Assembly: GCA_009886125.1 (NCBI GenBank) | Contig: VFJK01000054.1 | Coordinates: forward strand, 1-49,428 | Direction of reading: 5' to 3' | Source: Geobacter sp. | Lineage (GTDB): Bacteria > Desulfobacterota > Desulfuromonadia > Geobacterales > DSM-12255 | DNA length: 49,428 nucleotides | Shown: positions 35,220 through 42,403 of the stretch, in pieces | Layout of the letters: every line of letters begins with the position of its first letter | Numbering within the stretch: the first letter of the stretch is position 1 | Made by a program: the position numbers and the translations under genes | Notes under the pieces: model-generated | Told to the model about the DNA's origin: nothing | The model's input: only the letters and a program-made list of their open reading frames with translations | Databases searched by the model: none

Positions 35220-37217
35220 TCACACCGGCCTCAGCCCCTCCGCCACCACCTCGGCGATATCCCTGATCCGGACGTTTGCAGCACCCTTATCCTTGACGCC
35301 GTCTTCGAACATGGTCATGCAGTAGGGACAGGCCACACAGATCGTGTCCGGCTTCTGCTCCAGGGCTTCGGTCACCCGGGTGATATTGATCCGTTCGCCG
35401 GTATGTTCCTCCATCCACATCCGCCCGCCGCCGGCGCCGCAGCAGAAGCCCTTTTCGCGGCTCCGCTCCATCTCATGCGGCTTATCCCCGGTCACTGCTT
35501 CTATAACCTGACGAGGTTCGTCGTAGATGTCATTATGGCGGCCGAGGTAGCAGGAGTCGTGGTAGACCACGCTCCCCAGCTCTGTGACCTTCCGGTTCGG
35601 CTTGATCCGGCCATCAGCAAGCAGTTGCTGCAGCAGCTCCGAGTGGTGGATCACTTCGATCTCCAGCCCGTACTGACGATAATCGTTCTTCAGGGTGCTG
35701 AAGCAGTGCGGACACTGGGTGATGACCTTTGCGATCTTTTTCGATGTGAACAGCTCGACGTTCTCTTTCGCCATCCGGTCGAACAGATATTCGTTGCCGA
35801 GCCTCCGGGCGCTGTCACCGCAGCACTTCTCTTCTTTCCCCAGTACACCCCAGCTGATCCCGGCGGCATCGAGTATGGTGGCAAGGGCGACTGTCACATG
35901 TTTCTGCCGCGAGTCAAACGCCCCGGCACAGCCGATGTAGAACAGGTACTCTGTCTCCCCGGCTTCAAAATTCCTGATCGCCATTGTAGTGGACCATTTG
36001 CTCCGCTCGGTCGGCGCGATCCCCCACGGGTTCGAGCGCTGTTCCATGTTTTCGAACAGGTTGATAAGCTCTTCGGGGAATTCGCTCTTCATCTGGACGA
36101 GATGCCGACGCATCTTGAGGATCTTCGGCATCTGCTCGATCATGACCGGACAGGCCTCGAGACAGGCGCCGCAGGTGGTGCAGGCCCAGATGGTTTCTTC
36201 CGTATTGGTCCCCTCGCCCTCGCCCCCGATGAGCGGCATCTTCAAAACGGAGCCGCTTTTCAACCCGGCGATATTGGCCATGAGGTTGGTCTTCAGGGAG
36301 TGGACGACCTGACGGGGGTTGAGGGATTTTCCGGTCAGCTGTGCCGGGCAGGAGTCCTGGCAGCGACCGCATTCGGTGCAGGAGAAGGAGTCGAGCAGGT
36401 CTTTCCAGGTGAAATCGTCCACCTTTTCAACGCCGTAGCTGTTTTCTTTGACAAACTCTTCGCGCAGCAGGGTATTCGGTTTTTCCAGGCTCTGGAAAAA
36501 ACAGTTGGGGATGGCAGTCAGGATATGCATATGCTTGCTCATGGGGAGAAACACCAGAAAGGCGAGCAGGACACCGGCATGAAGCCACCAGTAAAAGATC
36601 AGCCAGGGGAGGACGCCGCACTTCGCACACCCTCCGCCGCAGCCGAAGAGACCGGCAGCAAAGCGGGAGAGCGGCATCCAGCCGGAGAGCGGTTCTGCAC
36701 CCATGGCGATCTCGGCGCCGTGAATCCCGAAGTAGGCGAGCATCAGCAGCGCGATGAAGGCGAGGATAAGGAACCCTTCGAAGCTCCGCCGTTTCACATA
36801 GAGTGTGTCCTGATAGTCAAATTTGAAAAACAGCCGGCGACCGGCAGCAATAGCGACACAGACAAGGGCGAGGAGTGAAACGACATCAAACAGAAACAGA
36901 AGCGGCCCGTGAATGGCCACAGGGAGCAAACGGAGGCTGACCTTTGGGAAGATGCCATTGACGATGAATTCTCCATTAGCAAGGAGGAGGATGATGAATG
37001 ACCAGAAGATCACGAAATGATTGATGCCGAATGGACGTGCCACCACTCTCTTCTGGCCGAAGGCGAAAAGCAGCATATCCCAGAGGCGGGTCGAAAGATG
37101 ATCAAAGCGGTCCTCCGCCTTTCCCAGGACGATAAGCGAGAGCCTGCGCCAGGCAAGCGTACAGAAGATCCCGAGAGCAGCTATAAAGAGGACGGTAAAG
37201 ATGGCAGTATGGTTCAC
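35220..37217 (-). CDS. Membrane Etf:quinone oxidoreductase (DUF224/CCG Fe-S type)
   Basis: A GTG start at 37217 overlaps the EtfA stop. The 665-aa protein has an N-terminal membrane part (about five helices, residues 1-240, with His residues suited to b heme). Two ferredoxin motifs follow (CTECGRCQDSCP and CTTCGACLEACP, about 285-385), then two CCG domains (CGDSARR region ECKCCGD-like EEKCCGD and GFCCGAGGG), as in HdrD. This is the layout of the membrane Etf:(methyl)menaquinone oxidoreductase described in anaerobes that oxidise fatty or aromatic acids. It would pass electrons from EtfAB to the quinone pool, or in reverse. Being directly after etfBA strongly supports this partner. Confidence 0.85.
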   Translation of the reverse strand: MNHTAIFTVLFIAALGIFCTLAWRRLSLIVLGKAEDRFDHLSTRLWDMLLFAFGQKRVVARPFGINHFVIFWSFIILLLANGEFIVNGIFPKVSLRLLPVAIHGPLLFLFDVVSLLALVCVAIAAGRRLFFKFDYQDTLYVKRRSFEGFLILAFIALLMLAYFGIHGAEIAMGAEPLSGWMPLSRFAAGLFGCGGGCAKCGVLPWLIFYWWLHAGVLLAFLVFLPMSKHMHILTAIPNCFFQSLEKPNTLLREEFVKENSYGVEKVDDFTWKDLLDSFSCTECGRCQDSCPAQLTGKSLNPRQVVHSLKTNLMANIAGLKSGSVLKMPLIGGEGEGTNTEETIWACTTCGACLEACPVMIEQMPKILKMRRHLVQMKSEFPEELINLFENMEQRSNPWGIAPTERSKWSTTMAIRNFEAGETEYLFYIGCAGAFDSRQKHVTVALATILDAAGISWGVLGKEEKCCGDSARRLGNEYLFDRMAKENVELFTSKKIAKVITQCPHCFSTLKNDYRQYGLEIEVIHHSELLQQLLADGRIKPNRKVTELGSVVYHDSCYLGRHNDIYDEPRQVIEAVTGDKPHEMERSREKGFCCGAGGGRMWMEEHTGERINITRVTEALEQKPDTICVACPYCMTMFEDGVKDKGAANVRIRDIAEVVAEGLRPV

Positions 37218-38539
37218 TTGAGCCCCCTGGCAGCCTTGAGTTCACGCAGGCGGTTCGTTAGTGCCGGTATGACCTGGAACAGGTCACCGACGATGCCGTA
37301 GGTGGCGACTTCGAAGATCGGGGCATCTTTGTCCCGGTTAATGGCGATGACCACATCCGAATCCTGCATCCCGACCAGATGCTGAATAGCACCGGAAATG
37401 CCGCAGGCGACGTATATTTTTGGCCGGACGGTCTTCCCGGTCTGGCCGACCTGCCGCTCCTGCGGCATCCAGCCGGCATCCACCGCACTGCGTGACGCTC
37501 CGACCACGCCGCCAAGCTCATCCGCCAGCTCTTTCAGCATGGCAAAATTCTCTTTACCCATCATCCCCCGGCCGCCGGAGACGATGAACTCTGCACCCGC
37601 CACATCGACGTGGTCTTTATTCCGGTCACTGATGATCTCCAGGACTTTGACGAGGATATCTTCCTCTCTGATCGGGCAGCTTTCCCTGATTATCGTGCCG
37701 ACACGACCGGGCTGCCGCTCCGACATCGGCATGACATGAGGCCTGACCGTCGCCATCTGCGGGCGGAACTTGTCGCACATGATCGTGGCCATGATATTGC
37801 CTCCAAAGGCAGGCCTGGTCTGCATCAGGTTCCGTTTGTCATCAATTGAGAGCCCGGTGCAGTCGGCGGTCAGGCCGGTCTTCACCTCGGTTGCCACCGC
37901 ACCGGCGAGATCGCGGCCAAGACCGGTCGCCCCCATGAGGATGATCTCGGGCTGGTACTTTTGAACGAGCAGGCAGAGTGCTTTCAGATAACTTTCGGTC
38001 CGGTAGTGCTTGAAAACCGGAGCATCGACCAGATAGACCTGGTCGGCGCCGTACTCGAAAGCCTCAATGCAGAGGTGCTCGACCCCTTCGCCGACAACGA
38101 CTGCTGAAAGCTGGACTCCCAGGTTCCCGGCAAGTTCCCGCCCTTTGCCGAGCAGTTCCCACGATACTTTGGCAGCCTCTCCTTCGGTCTGTTCGACAAA
38201 GACCCAGACCCCTTTGTAGGCAGCGAGTCTTGTTGCAAGGGATCTGGCTTCGGACTCCTCGTCTTCTGTCACGGCTTCGGCTTCTCCGACCAGTTCAGCG
38301 AGGATGGCCTGCTCTTCAGGAGTGAAGTACATCTCGATCGCCTGAGCTGGACAGATCTTGACGCATTTGATGCAGCCGATGCATGTGGACTGATCGATGA
38401 TCGGCTCGCCGGCATCGTTCATCTCGACACAGTTGACCGGGCAGACACTCTGGCACCTGGCACCGCAGGCAATGCACTTACCCTCCATGAGGGAGGCTTT
38501 GCCCCGGGGCTTCTTTACTGTTTTTTTCGCTTCTGTCAT
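37214..38539 (-). CDS. etfA: Electron transfer flavoprotein alpha subunit with N-terminal ferredoxin domain
   Basis: The 441-aa protein has two Fe-S motifs at residues 20-65. The first is CIACGARCQSVCP, with three residues between the second and third Cys instead of two. The second is the canonical CIGCIKCVKICP. An acidic linker leads into the ETF alpha domain (from about 105), with the C-terminal FAD-binding signature YVACGISGAIQHLVGM and VAINRDKDAPIFEVA. EtfA binds FAD and shuttles electrons between dehydrogenases and the membrane oxidoreductase encoded next. The first cluster's unusual spacing may mean altered or absent 4Fe-4S binding. A GGAA-rich site precedes the ATG. Confidence 0.92.
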   Translation of the reverse strand: MTEAKKTVKKPRGKASLMEGKCIACGARCQSVCPVNCVEMNDAGEPIIDQSTCIGCIKCVKICPAQAIEMYFTPEEQAILAELVGEAEAVTEDEESEARSLATRLAAYKGVWVFVEQTEGEAAKVSWELLGKGRELAGNLGVQLSAVVVGEGVEHLCIEAFEYGADQVYLVDAPVFKHYRTESYLKALCLLVQKYQPEIILMGATGLGRDLAGAVATEVKTGLTADCTGLSIDDKRNLMQTRPAFGGNIMATIMCDKFRPQMATVRPHVMPMSERQPGRVGTIIRESCPIREEDILVKVLEIISDRNKDHVDVAGAEFIVSGGRGMMGKENFAMLKELADELGGVVGASRSAVDAGWMPQERQVGQTGKTVRPKIYVACGISGAIQHLVGMQDSDVVIAINRDKDAPIFEVATYGIVGDLFQVIPALTNRLRELKAARGLK

Positions 38540-38572
38540 TGAATTTCCTTGCTATTGATAATGTCTTATTAT

Positions 38573-38645
38573 AACCCCTCCCCCGCCTCCCCTTATCAGG
38601 GGAGGTGCTCACATCCCCCCTGACAAGGGGGGAACGAGGGGGGTT
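38573..38645. repeat. Inverted-repeat element with C/G-run arms, copy 2
   Basis: The outer arms AACCCCTCCCCC and GGGGGGTT enclose two hairpins in tandem: CCTCCCC-TTATCA-GGGGAGG and CCCCCC-TGACAA-GGGGGG. It lies between etfB and etfA on their transcript, and its edge overlaps the etfB TAA stop. The same type of element is at 1531-1630. In mRNA the hairpins could stabilise etfB message or reduce read-through. Confidence 0.75.
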
Positions 38646-39456
38646 ACAGCGACAGCAGATCTTTTGCCAGCAGCCTGTCGATCAGCAGATTCGCCGTCCC
38701 GACCGGATCATTGACCCCGTCACCGATCAACTCCCCTTTATCCCGCTCCGGGGAGAAGATCCTGTTGACCCAGGTTGGGGAACCTTTCAGACCGATACTC
38801 TGTTCATCAAGCTTCAGCGTCTGGTTATTCCAGAGCTCGACCTCTTTCTCGAACGAGGCAAGACGGCTCGGGACTGTCGGGTAGCGCGGGCGGTTCAACT
38901 CACGCACGACCGTGATCAGGACCGGCAGCGGCGATTCGACGATCTCGTGACGACCTTCAAGCTTGCGACTGACTTTGATCTTCCGCTTCTCCAGATCGAG
39001 TTCCAGTATTTTGTCGACCAGGGTCAGCTGGGTACAGCCGAGCCTGGTGGCTATTCCCGGTCCGACCTGCGCGGTATCGCCGTCAATGGTCTGCTTGCCG
39101 CAGAAGATGATCCCGACCTCATCTGTTTCGCCCAGCTTCCGGATCGCTTCGGTCAACACATTACTGGTGGCAAGGGTGTCAGCACCCCCAAAGACCCGGT
39201 CTGACAGGAGGATCGCTCTGTCGACTCCCACAGCAAGCGCCTTTCTGAGTGTCGCCTCGGCATTCGGAGGCCCCATGGATATGGCGGTGACGAACGTGCC
39301 GAACTGATCCTTCAGCCGCAGGGACTCTTCTATGGCATGGGTATCATACGGATTGACGATGAACGGTATCCCCTCACGAATCAATGTGTTCGTGACGGGA
39401 TCGATCTGGACCTGCGTAGTATCCGGAACCTGCTTGATACAGGCGACTATCTGCAT
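38644..39456 (-). CDS. etfB: Electron transfer flavoprotein beta subunit
   Basis: The 270-aa protein begins MQIVACIKQVPDTTQVQIDP and carries the ETF-beta nucleotide-binding regions SMGPPNAEATLRKALAVGVDRAILL and GKQTIDGDTAQVGPGIATRLG and the VRELNRPRYPTVPS recognition-like loop. It pairs with EtfA. Order etfB-etfA-oxidoreductase is typical. Whether AMP or a second FAD (bifurcating type) is bound is not decidable by eye. It has a GAGG site before the ATG and is separated from etfA by the hairpin element. Confidence 0.93.
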   Translation of the reverse strand: MQIVACIKQVPDTTQVQIDPVTNTLIREGIPFIVNPYDTHAIEESLRLKDQFGTFVTAISMGPPNAEATLRKALAVGVDRAILLSDRVFGGADTLATSNVLTEAIRKLGETDEVGIIFCGKQTIDGDTAQVGPGIATRLGCTQLTLVDKILELDLEKRKIKVSRKLEGRHEIVESPLPVLITVVRELNRPRYPTVPSRLASFEKEVELWNNQTLKLDEQSIGLKGSPTWVNRIFSPERDKGELIGDGVNDPVGTANLLIDRLLAKDLLSL

Positions 39457-39487
39457 AAAAAAACCTCAACTCGGGAAATGGAAATCG

Positions 39488-39516
39488 ATAATAATCTAAT
39501 ATTCACTTACAAGCAA
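39488..39516 (-). promoter_or_regulatory. Candidate sigma-70 promoter of etfBA
   Basis: On the minus strand TTGCTT (39516-39511), 17 bases, TATTAT (39493-39488), about 32 bases before the etfB ATG. The 176-bp gap is notably A/T-rich, and a palindrome-like GTTTACGTAAAC-type stretch (TTTACCCTTACGTAAAC) lies upstream near 39570. Confidence 0.45.
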
Positions 39517-39632
39517 CCAGATGTGTGCCTATATTTTAAACAGGGGCAATTTAAATTTTACTAAAATTGTTTACCCTTACGTAAACGTGGAAATGATCAT
39601 AATCCGGCTGCTGCTTAAATTGCAATCATTTT

Positions 39633-40439
39633 TTACCCGTAACTCCCCATGCTCGCTAATGAATAAATATATTCAGGCCGGTACTCCGGCTCTTTCCCCC
39701 GGCACATCAGCAGAGTGTTCCCGGAGGACCTGAACCCTCTTGACTGAAGGATTTCGCCGGCAGCATGGTTATTTTCCGGAACATCAAGGAGGATCTCCCT
39801 TTCCGGCCCTTTCCCGCCCAAAGCCGCGTCAAGCAGAACAGCCGCTGAATCTCCGGAAAGAACACCCCATGGGCCGATCAGCTGAACATCAGCACAGGGA
39901 GAGTATACCAGAAAACCGCCGTCTGCTGTGATGCTGCTGCTTTTTTCCGGCAGGGCCTCGAATATCCTGTGCCGGCAATCACCCCACCCCATACAGTCGA
40001 TCGTTGCAACTGCGGCGGTATAGCCAAGGTCACCGCCACGAATGGCTGTCGCCCCTGAACCTCTCCAGCGCTGGACCGTGTCGATCTGCCTGAAGCCGAG
40101 CGTCCGGTAGAGGTGAGCTCCATCAGCAGAAGCAGTCAGCCAGACTGTTTCACAGCCCGAGTGATCAAGCGCGTGGAGAGCCCTTTGCATCAGGCCCCTG
40201 CCGATCCCCTGACACCTGAACTCCGGCAGCACCAGAAGGTTTCCGATCCATGCTGAGCGACTGTATCGAATCGCGGTGATGAAGCCCGACAATTGACCGT
40301 CTGAAAGAGAGGCCAGACATCCTTCAGGATGACTCTGCAGGAAAAAATTGATCTCCCCCGGTCCGGTTATCCACCCCTCCGCTTGTGCAGCGCGGAGAAA
40401 AGGCTCAGCATGAGAGGGGCTGAACAGGACGGTCTCCAT
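39633..40439 (-). CDS. GNAT N-acetyltransferase with a second C-terminal domain
   Basis: The 268-aa protein has a GNAT domain in residues 1-140, including the acetyl-CoA loop LPEFRCQGIGRGLM and LYRTLGF near its end. A second domain of about 115 residues follows, resembling the Acetyltransf_18/YitH-type C-terminal half (IRGGDLGYTAAVATIDCMGWGD, ILQSRGFRSSGNTLLMCRG). The substrate is unknown. It starts 3 bases after the nifB stop, so it is co-transcribed with nifB. Whether that reflects a link to nitrogen fixation is open. Confidence 0.8.
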   Translation of the reverse strand: METVLFSPSHAEPFLRAAQAEGWITGPGEINFFLQSHPEGCLASLSDGQLSGFITAIRYSRSAWIGNLLVLPEFRCQGIGRGLMQRALHALDHSGCETVWLTASADGAHLYRTLGFRQIDTVQRWRGSGATAIRGGDLGYTAAVATIDCMGWGDCRHRIFEALPEKSSSITADGGFLVYSPCADVQLIGPWGVLSGDSAAVLLDAALGGKGPEREILLDVPENNHAAGEILQSRGFRSSGNTLLMCRGKEPEYRPEYIYSLASMGSYG

Positions 40440-40442
40440 TCC

Positions 40443-41306
40443 TCACGTTCCTGAGCAGGAAGCCCTGGCAAACTGCAGATCCTTACCGATCAACCCGACG
40501 GCGTCGGCTCTGCACTGGCGGCAGTGCTTGAACTGGCCAATGATCTTCTCATTCGCGGCTTGGACAGAGGCTATCTCCTCTGGTGCAGGAAGTGTGATAC
40601 CGGCAAAATCCGCCTGCGGAATGATCGGCATGACGTTCATGACAAACGCTCCGAGCGATTTTACCTTTGCTGCGATCAGGGGGATCTGTGATTCGTTCAC
40701 CCCGGGGATGAAGACGGTATTCACCTTTATTGTCATCCCGTACCCGGCTGCCCTGGCAAGCCCTTCGAGCTGATTCGCTATGAGGATGCTACCGGCCTCT
40801 TCACCCGTGATGATCCGCCCCTGATAATTGATCCGGGTATAGATCCGTGCGGCGATTGCCGGGTCCAGGGCATTGACGGTAACAGTCAGGCTGTGCAGTC
40901 CGAGCGCTTCCAGCTCATCAATCCGCTCCGGAAGGAAAAGCCCGTTCGTACTCATGCACTTTATCAGATGCGGGAACTCTTCTCCGATCAGACTGAATGT
41001 CTCGAACGTCTCCTCATTTGCCAGCGGGTCGCCAGGCCCGGCGATGCCGATGACCTTGATGAGAGAGCCGAGAATCTCGCTTGCCATGACTTCACGGACC
41101 TTCTCGATTGCTTCAAGCGGTGTAAGTATCCGGCTCGTGACACCTGGCCGGGATTCATTTGCACAGTCATGACGGCGGCTGCAGTAGCCGCATTTTATGT
41201 TGCACTTCGGTGCAACGGCAAGATGCATCCTGCCGTTTTTGTGGTGATTGCCGCCAAAGCATGGATGGCCCTGAATATTTTTTCTTCCGGAACACGCATT
41301 TCCCAT
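40443..41306 (-). CDS. nifB: NifB, radical SAM FeMo-cofactor precursor synthase
   Basis: The start at 41306 follows AAGGGGG and lies after a leader terminator; the longer frame runs into that hairpin. The 287-aa protein has HPCF near the start, the radical-SAM motif CNIKCGYC (Cys35, Cys39, Cys42), DCANESRPGVTSR, GIAGPGDPLAN and the C-terminal CRQCRADAVG that holds auxiliary cluster ligands. It builds NifB-co, the 8Fe-9S-C core of the nitrogenase cofactor. It is the short form without a NifX-like domain, as in methanogens and many anaerobes. A sigma-54 promoter lies about 110 bases upstream. No other nif structural gene is in the window. Confidence 0.93.
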   Translation of the reverse strand: MGNACSGRKNIQGHPCFGGNHHKNGRMHLAVAPKCNIKCGYCSRRHDCANESRPGVTSRILTPLEAIEKVREVMASEILGSLIKVIGIAGPGDPLANEETFETFSLIGEEFPHLIKCMSTNGLFLPERIDELEALGLHSLTVTVNALDPAIAARIYTRINYQGRIITGEEAGSILIANQLEGLARAAGYGMTIKVNTVFIPGVNESQIPLIAAKVKSLGAFVMNVMPIIPQADFAGITLPAPEEIASVQAANEKIIGQFKHCRQCRADAVGLIGKDLQFARASCSGT

Positions 41307-41328
41307 GACAAGCCCCCTTTGTTCCATG

Positions 41329-41363
41329 AAAAAGAGCCCTGCAGAGTGGTGTCTGCAGGGCTC
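41329..41363 (-). terminator. Intrinsic terminator in the nifB leader
   Basis: On the minus strand GAGCCCTGCAGA, a six-base loop CACCAC, TCTGCAGGGCTC (perfect 12-bp stem) and TTTTT. It lies between the sigma-54 promoter and the nifB start codon, with no minus-strand gene upstream that it could serve, so it looks like an attenuator. Confidence 0.8.
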
Positions 41364-41413
41364 CATTGCCCGACTGAAATCTGTATCTTATTTCCCGCTT
41401 GTTAATGAGTCGA

Positions 41414-41431
41414 TTGCCTGAACTGTGCCAA
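41414..41431 (-). promoter_or_regulatory. Sigma-54 promoter of nifB
   Basis: The minus strand reads TTGGCACAGTTCAGGCAAT: GG at 41429-41428, exactly ten bases, GC at 41417-41416, with a perfect TGGCAC upstream element. No NifA-type TGT-N10-ACA site was found upstream. Confidence 0.85.
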
Positions 41432-41674
41432 CAGCTCAAATCCTTTGCATTACAGCAGGTTAGCTATTATGACGTCAGACCCGGATACCGGACTTTCCCC
41501 TTCTTGTGTAGAGAGCTGCGGCAGGGGTGTTTACTCATTAAGCAGATTCCGACTTCCTCAGGGCCGTTCACAGAGGCCAATCCCCTGAATACCGCAGTAT
41601 GCGGGCTCTCAGCTACATGGCACGTTAAATGAAAAGATTGTATTGAAAACCAAGAATGAATCACGGAGGGAACA
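41432..41674. promoter_or_regulatory. Divergent regulatory region between nifB and the HTH gene
   Basis: No gene is seen here. On the plus strand TGGCAC with GG at 41619-41620 is followed after ten bases by GA instead of GC, a near-miss sigma-54 site about 40 bases before the HTH gene's start. Together with the nifB promoter this suggests divergent nitrogen-controlled transcription. Confidence 0.4.
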
Positions 41675-41917
41675 ATGTCTCATTCAATAGATGGCAAAGA
41701 GTATCTGACAATCACGGAAGCGGCGGAGAACCTCGGGACAACAGCTACCAGGATCCTGATGCTCCTGAAAAAGAGCACCCTGAAAGGGAGGGAGATCGAC
41801 GGAGAGTGGCTGTTAGAGCCTGATTCTGTAGCCTGCTGCGATGCACACGGTAGCGACATGAAAGAGACAAAAGGGTGTGTCAGTTACTGCTCGTCAGATG
41901 GGTGCGGCTGCAAATAA
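41675..41917 (+). CDS. Small excisionase/MerR-like HTH protein with Cys-rich tail
   Basis: This 80-aa protein has a strong GGAGG site before its ATG. Residues 8-50 (YLTITEAAENLGTTATRILMLLKKSTLKGREIDGEWLL) match the winged helix of excisionase/MerR-like DNA-binding proteins. The last 25 residues contain seven Cys in three clusters (CC, C...C and CGCK ending), which could bind a metal or Fe-S cluster. It is divergent from nifB and upstream of the draG pair, so a nitrogenase-linked redox or metal-sensing regulator is a reasonable guess. No characterised homologue is recognised. Confidence 0.65.
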   Translation: MSHSIDGKEYLTITEAAENLGTTATRILMLLKKSTLKGREIDGEWLLEPDSVACCDAHGSDMKETKGCVSYCSSDGCGCK

Positions 41918-41921
41918 ATGT

Positions 41922-42091
41922 TGCATCAGGATTGCCTAAAGCCGTCTTGAACGGAAACAGCCGGGGCTCATCGCTGCCTGTGCAGCTGCCGTATCTGTGC
42001 CGGGTAACCTGTGCCGACTACGGAACAATTAGCCATAAGTGCGGAAGCAGAGGCGTTGCAGAGAGAGACGGCTTTAGGCAGTCCTGATGCA
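41922..42091 (+). repeat. 170-bp element with 26-bp terminal inverted repeats; MITE or structured RNA
   Basis: The ends TGCATCAGG-A-TTGCCTAAAG-CCGTCT and their inverse match at 25 of 26 bases. The interior holds further possible helices (GCTGC-ctgt-GCAGC; CCGTA...TACGG) and a direct repeat GTGCC/GTGCC. It starts 5 bases after the HTH stop and ends just before the AGGAAGGAG ribosome site of the 98-aa gene, so in RNA the long helix would end at that site. Confidence 0.75.
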
Positions 42092-42106
42092 GGAAGGAGA
42101 TGACGA

Positions 42107-42403
42107 GTGGGAGTTATTATCAAGGCATCAGACCTCTACTACCGGTACCCGAAAGATACGCTCAACCGTTCTGCTCCCAAATTCAGCGGCAAACCGGACA
42201 AAGAGCCGTTCAATCGGGACGATCTGTATGACGTCCTCCCGATGCTCGGGGCAGTCATGGATGAGCTTGGCAGCGATGAGCAGCGGGTGCTGCAGATGGC
42301 CGAGGAGATCATGATCCGGGAACTGCCGCGTTTCATCGAATCCCGTGAAGAGGTATTCGACTTCCTTGTCAACTGCACGGGTGAAATGCTGGGTGGCAGA
42401 TGA
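42107..42403 (+). CDS. Unrecognised 98-aa protein upstream of draG
   Basis: A GTG start has GGAG upstream. The protein is soluble and mostly helical (DDLYDVLPMLGAVMDELG, EQRVLQMAEEIMIRELPRFIESREEVFDFLV), with a short strand-like start (GVIIKASDLYYRYP). No known domain was recognised. Its stop overlaps the draG start by 4 bases (ATGA), so it is co-translated with DraG and probably works with it, perhaps as a regulator of nitrogenase ADP-ribosylation. That role is inference from position only. Confidence 0.7.
   Translation: MGVIIKASDLYYRYPKDTLNRSAPKFSGKPDKEPFNRDDLYDVLPMLGAVMDELGSDEQRVLQMAEEIMIRELPRFIESREEVFDFLVNCTGEMLGGR

Noticed and set aside
35217-36878. 553-aa open frame antisense to the Etf:quinone oxidoreductase gene
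   Set aside because: The minus-strand protein has full Fe-S and CCG motifs; the antisense frame is His/Pro/Asp-rich shadow typical of high-GC coding DNA.
41329-41363. Classical ANTAR two-hairpin antitermination motif at nifB
   Set aside because: Only one hairpin was seen, and its hexaloop lacks the conserved A1 and G4, so only a general attenuator is claimed.
41432-41674. NifA-type upstream activator site (TGT-N10-ACA)
   Set aside because: No TGT with ACA at the right spacing on either strand; consistent with a different activator in Geobacter.
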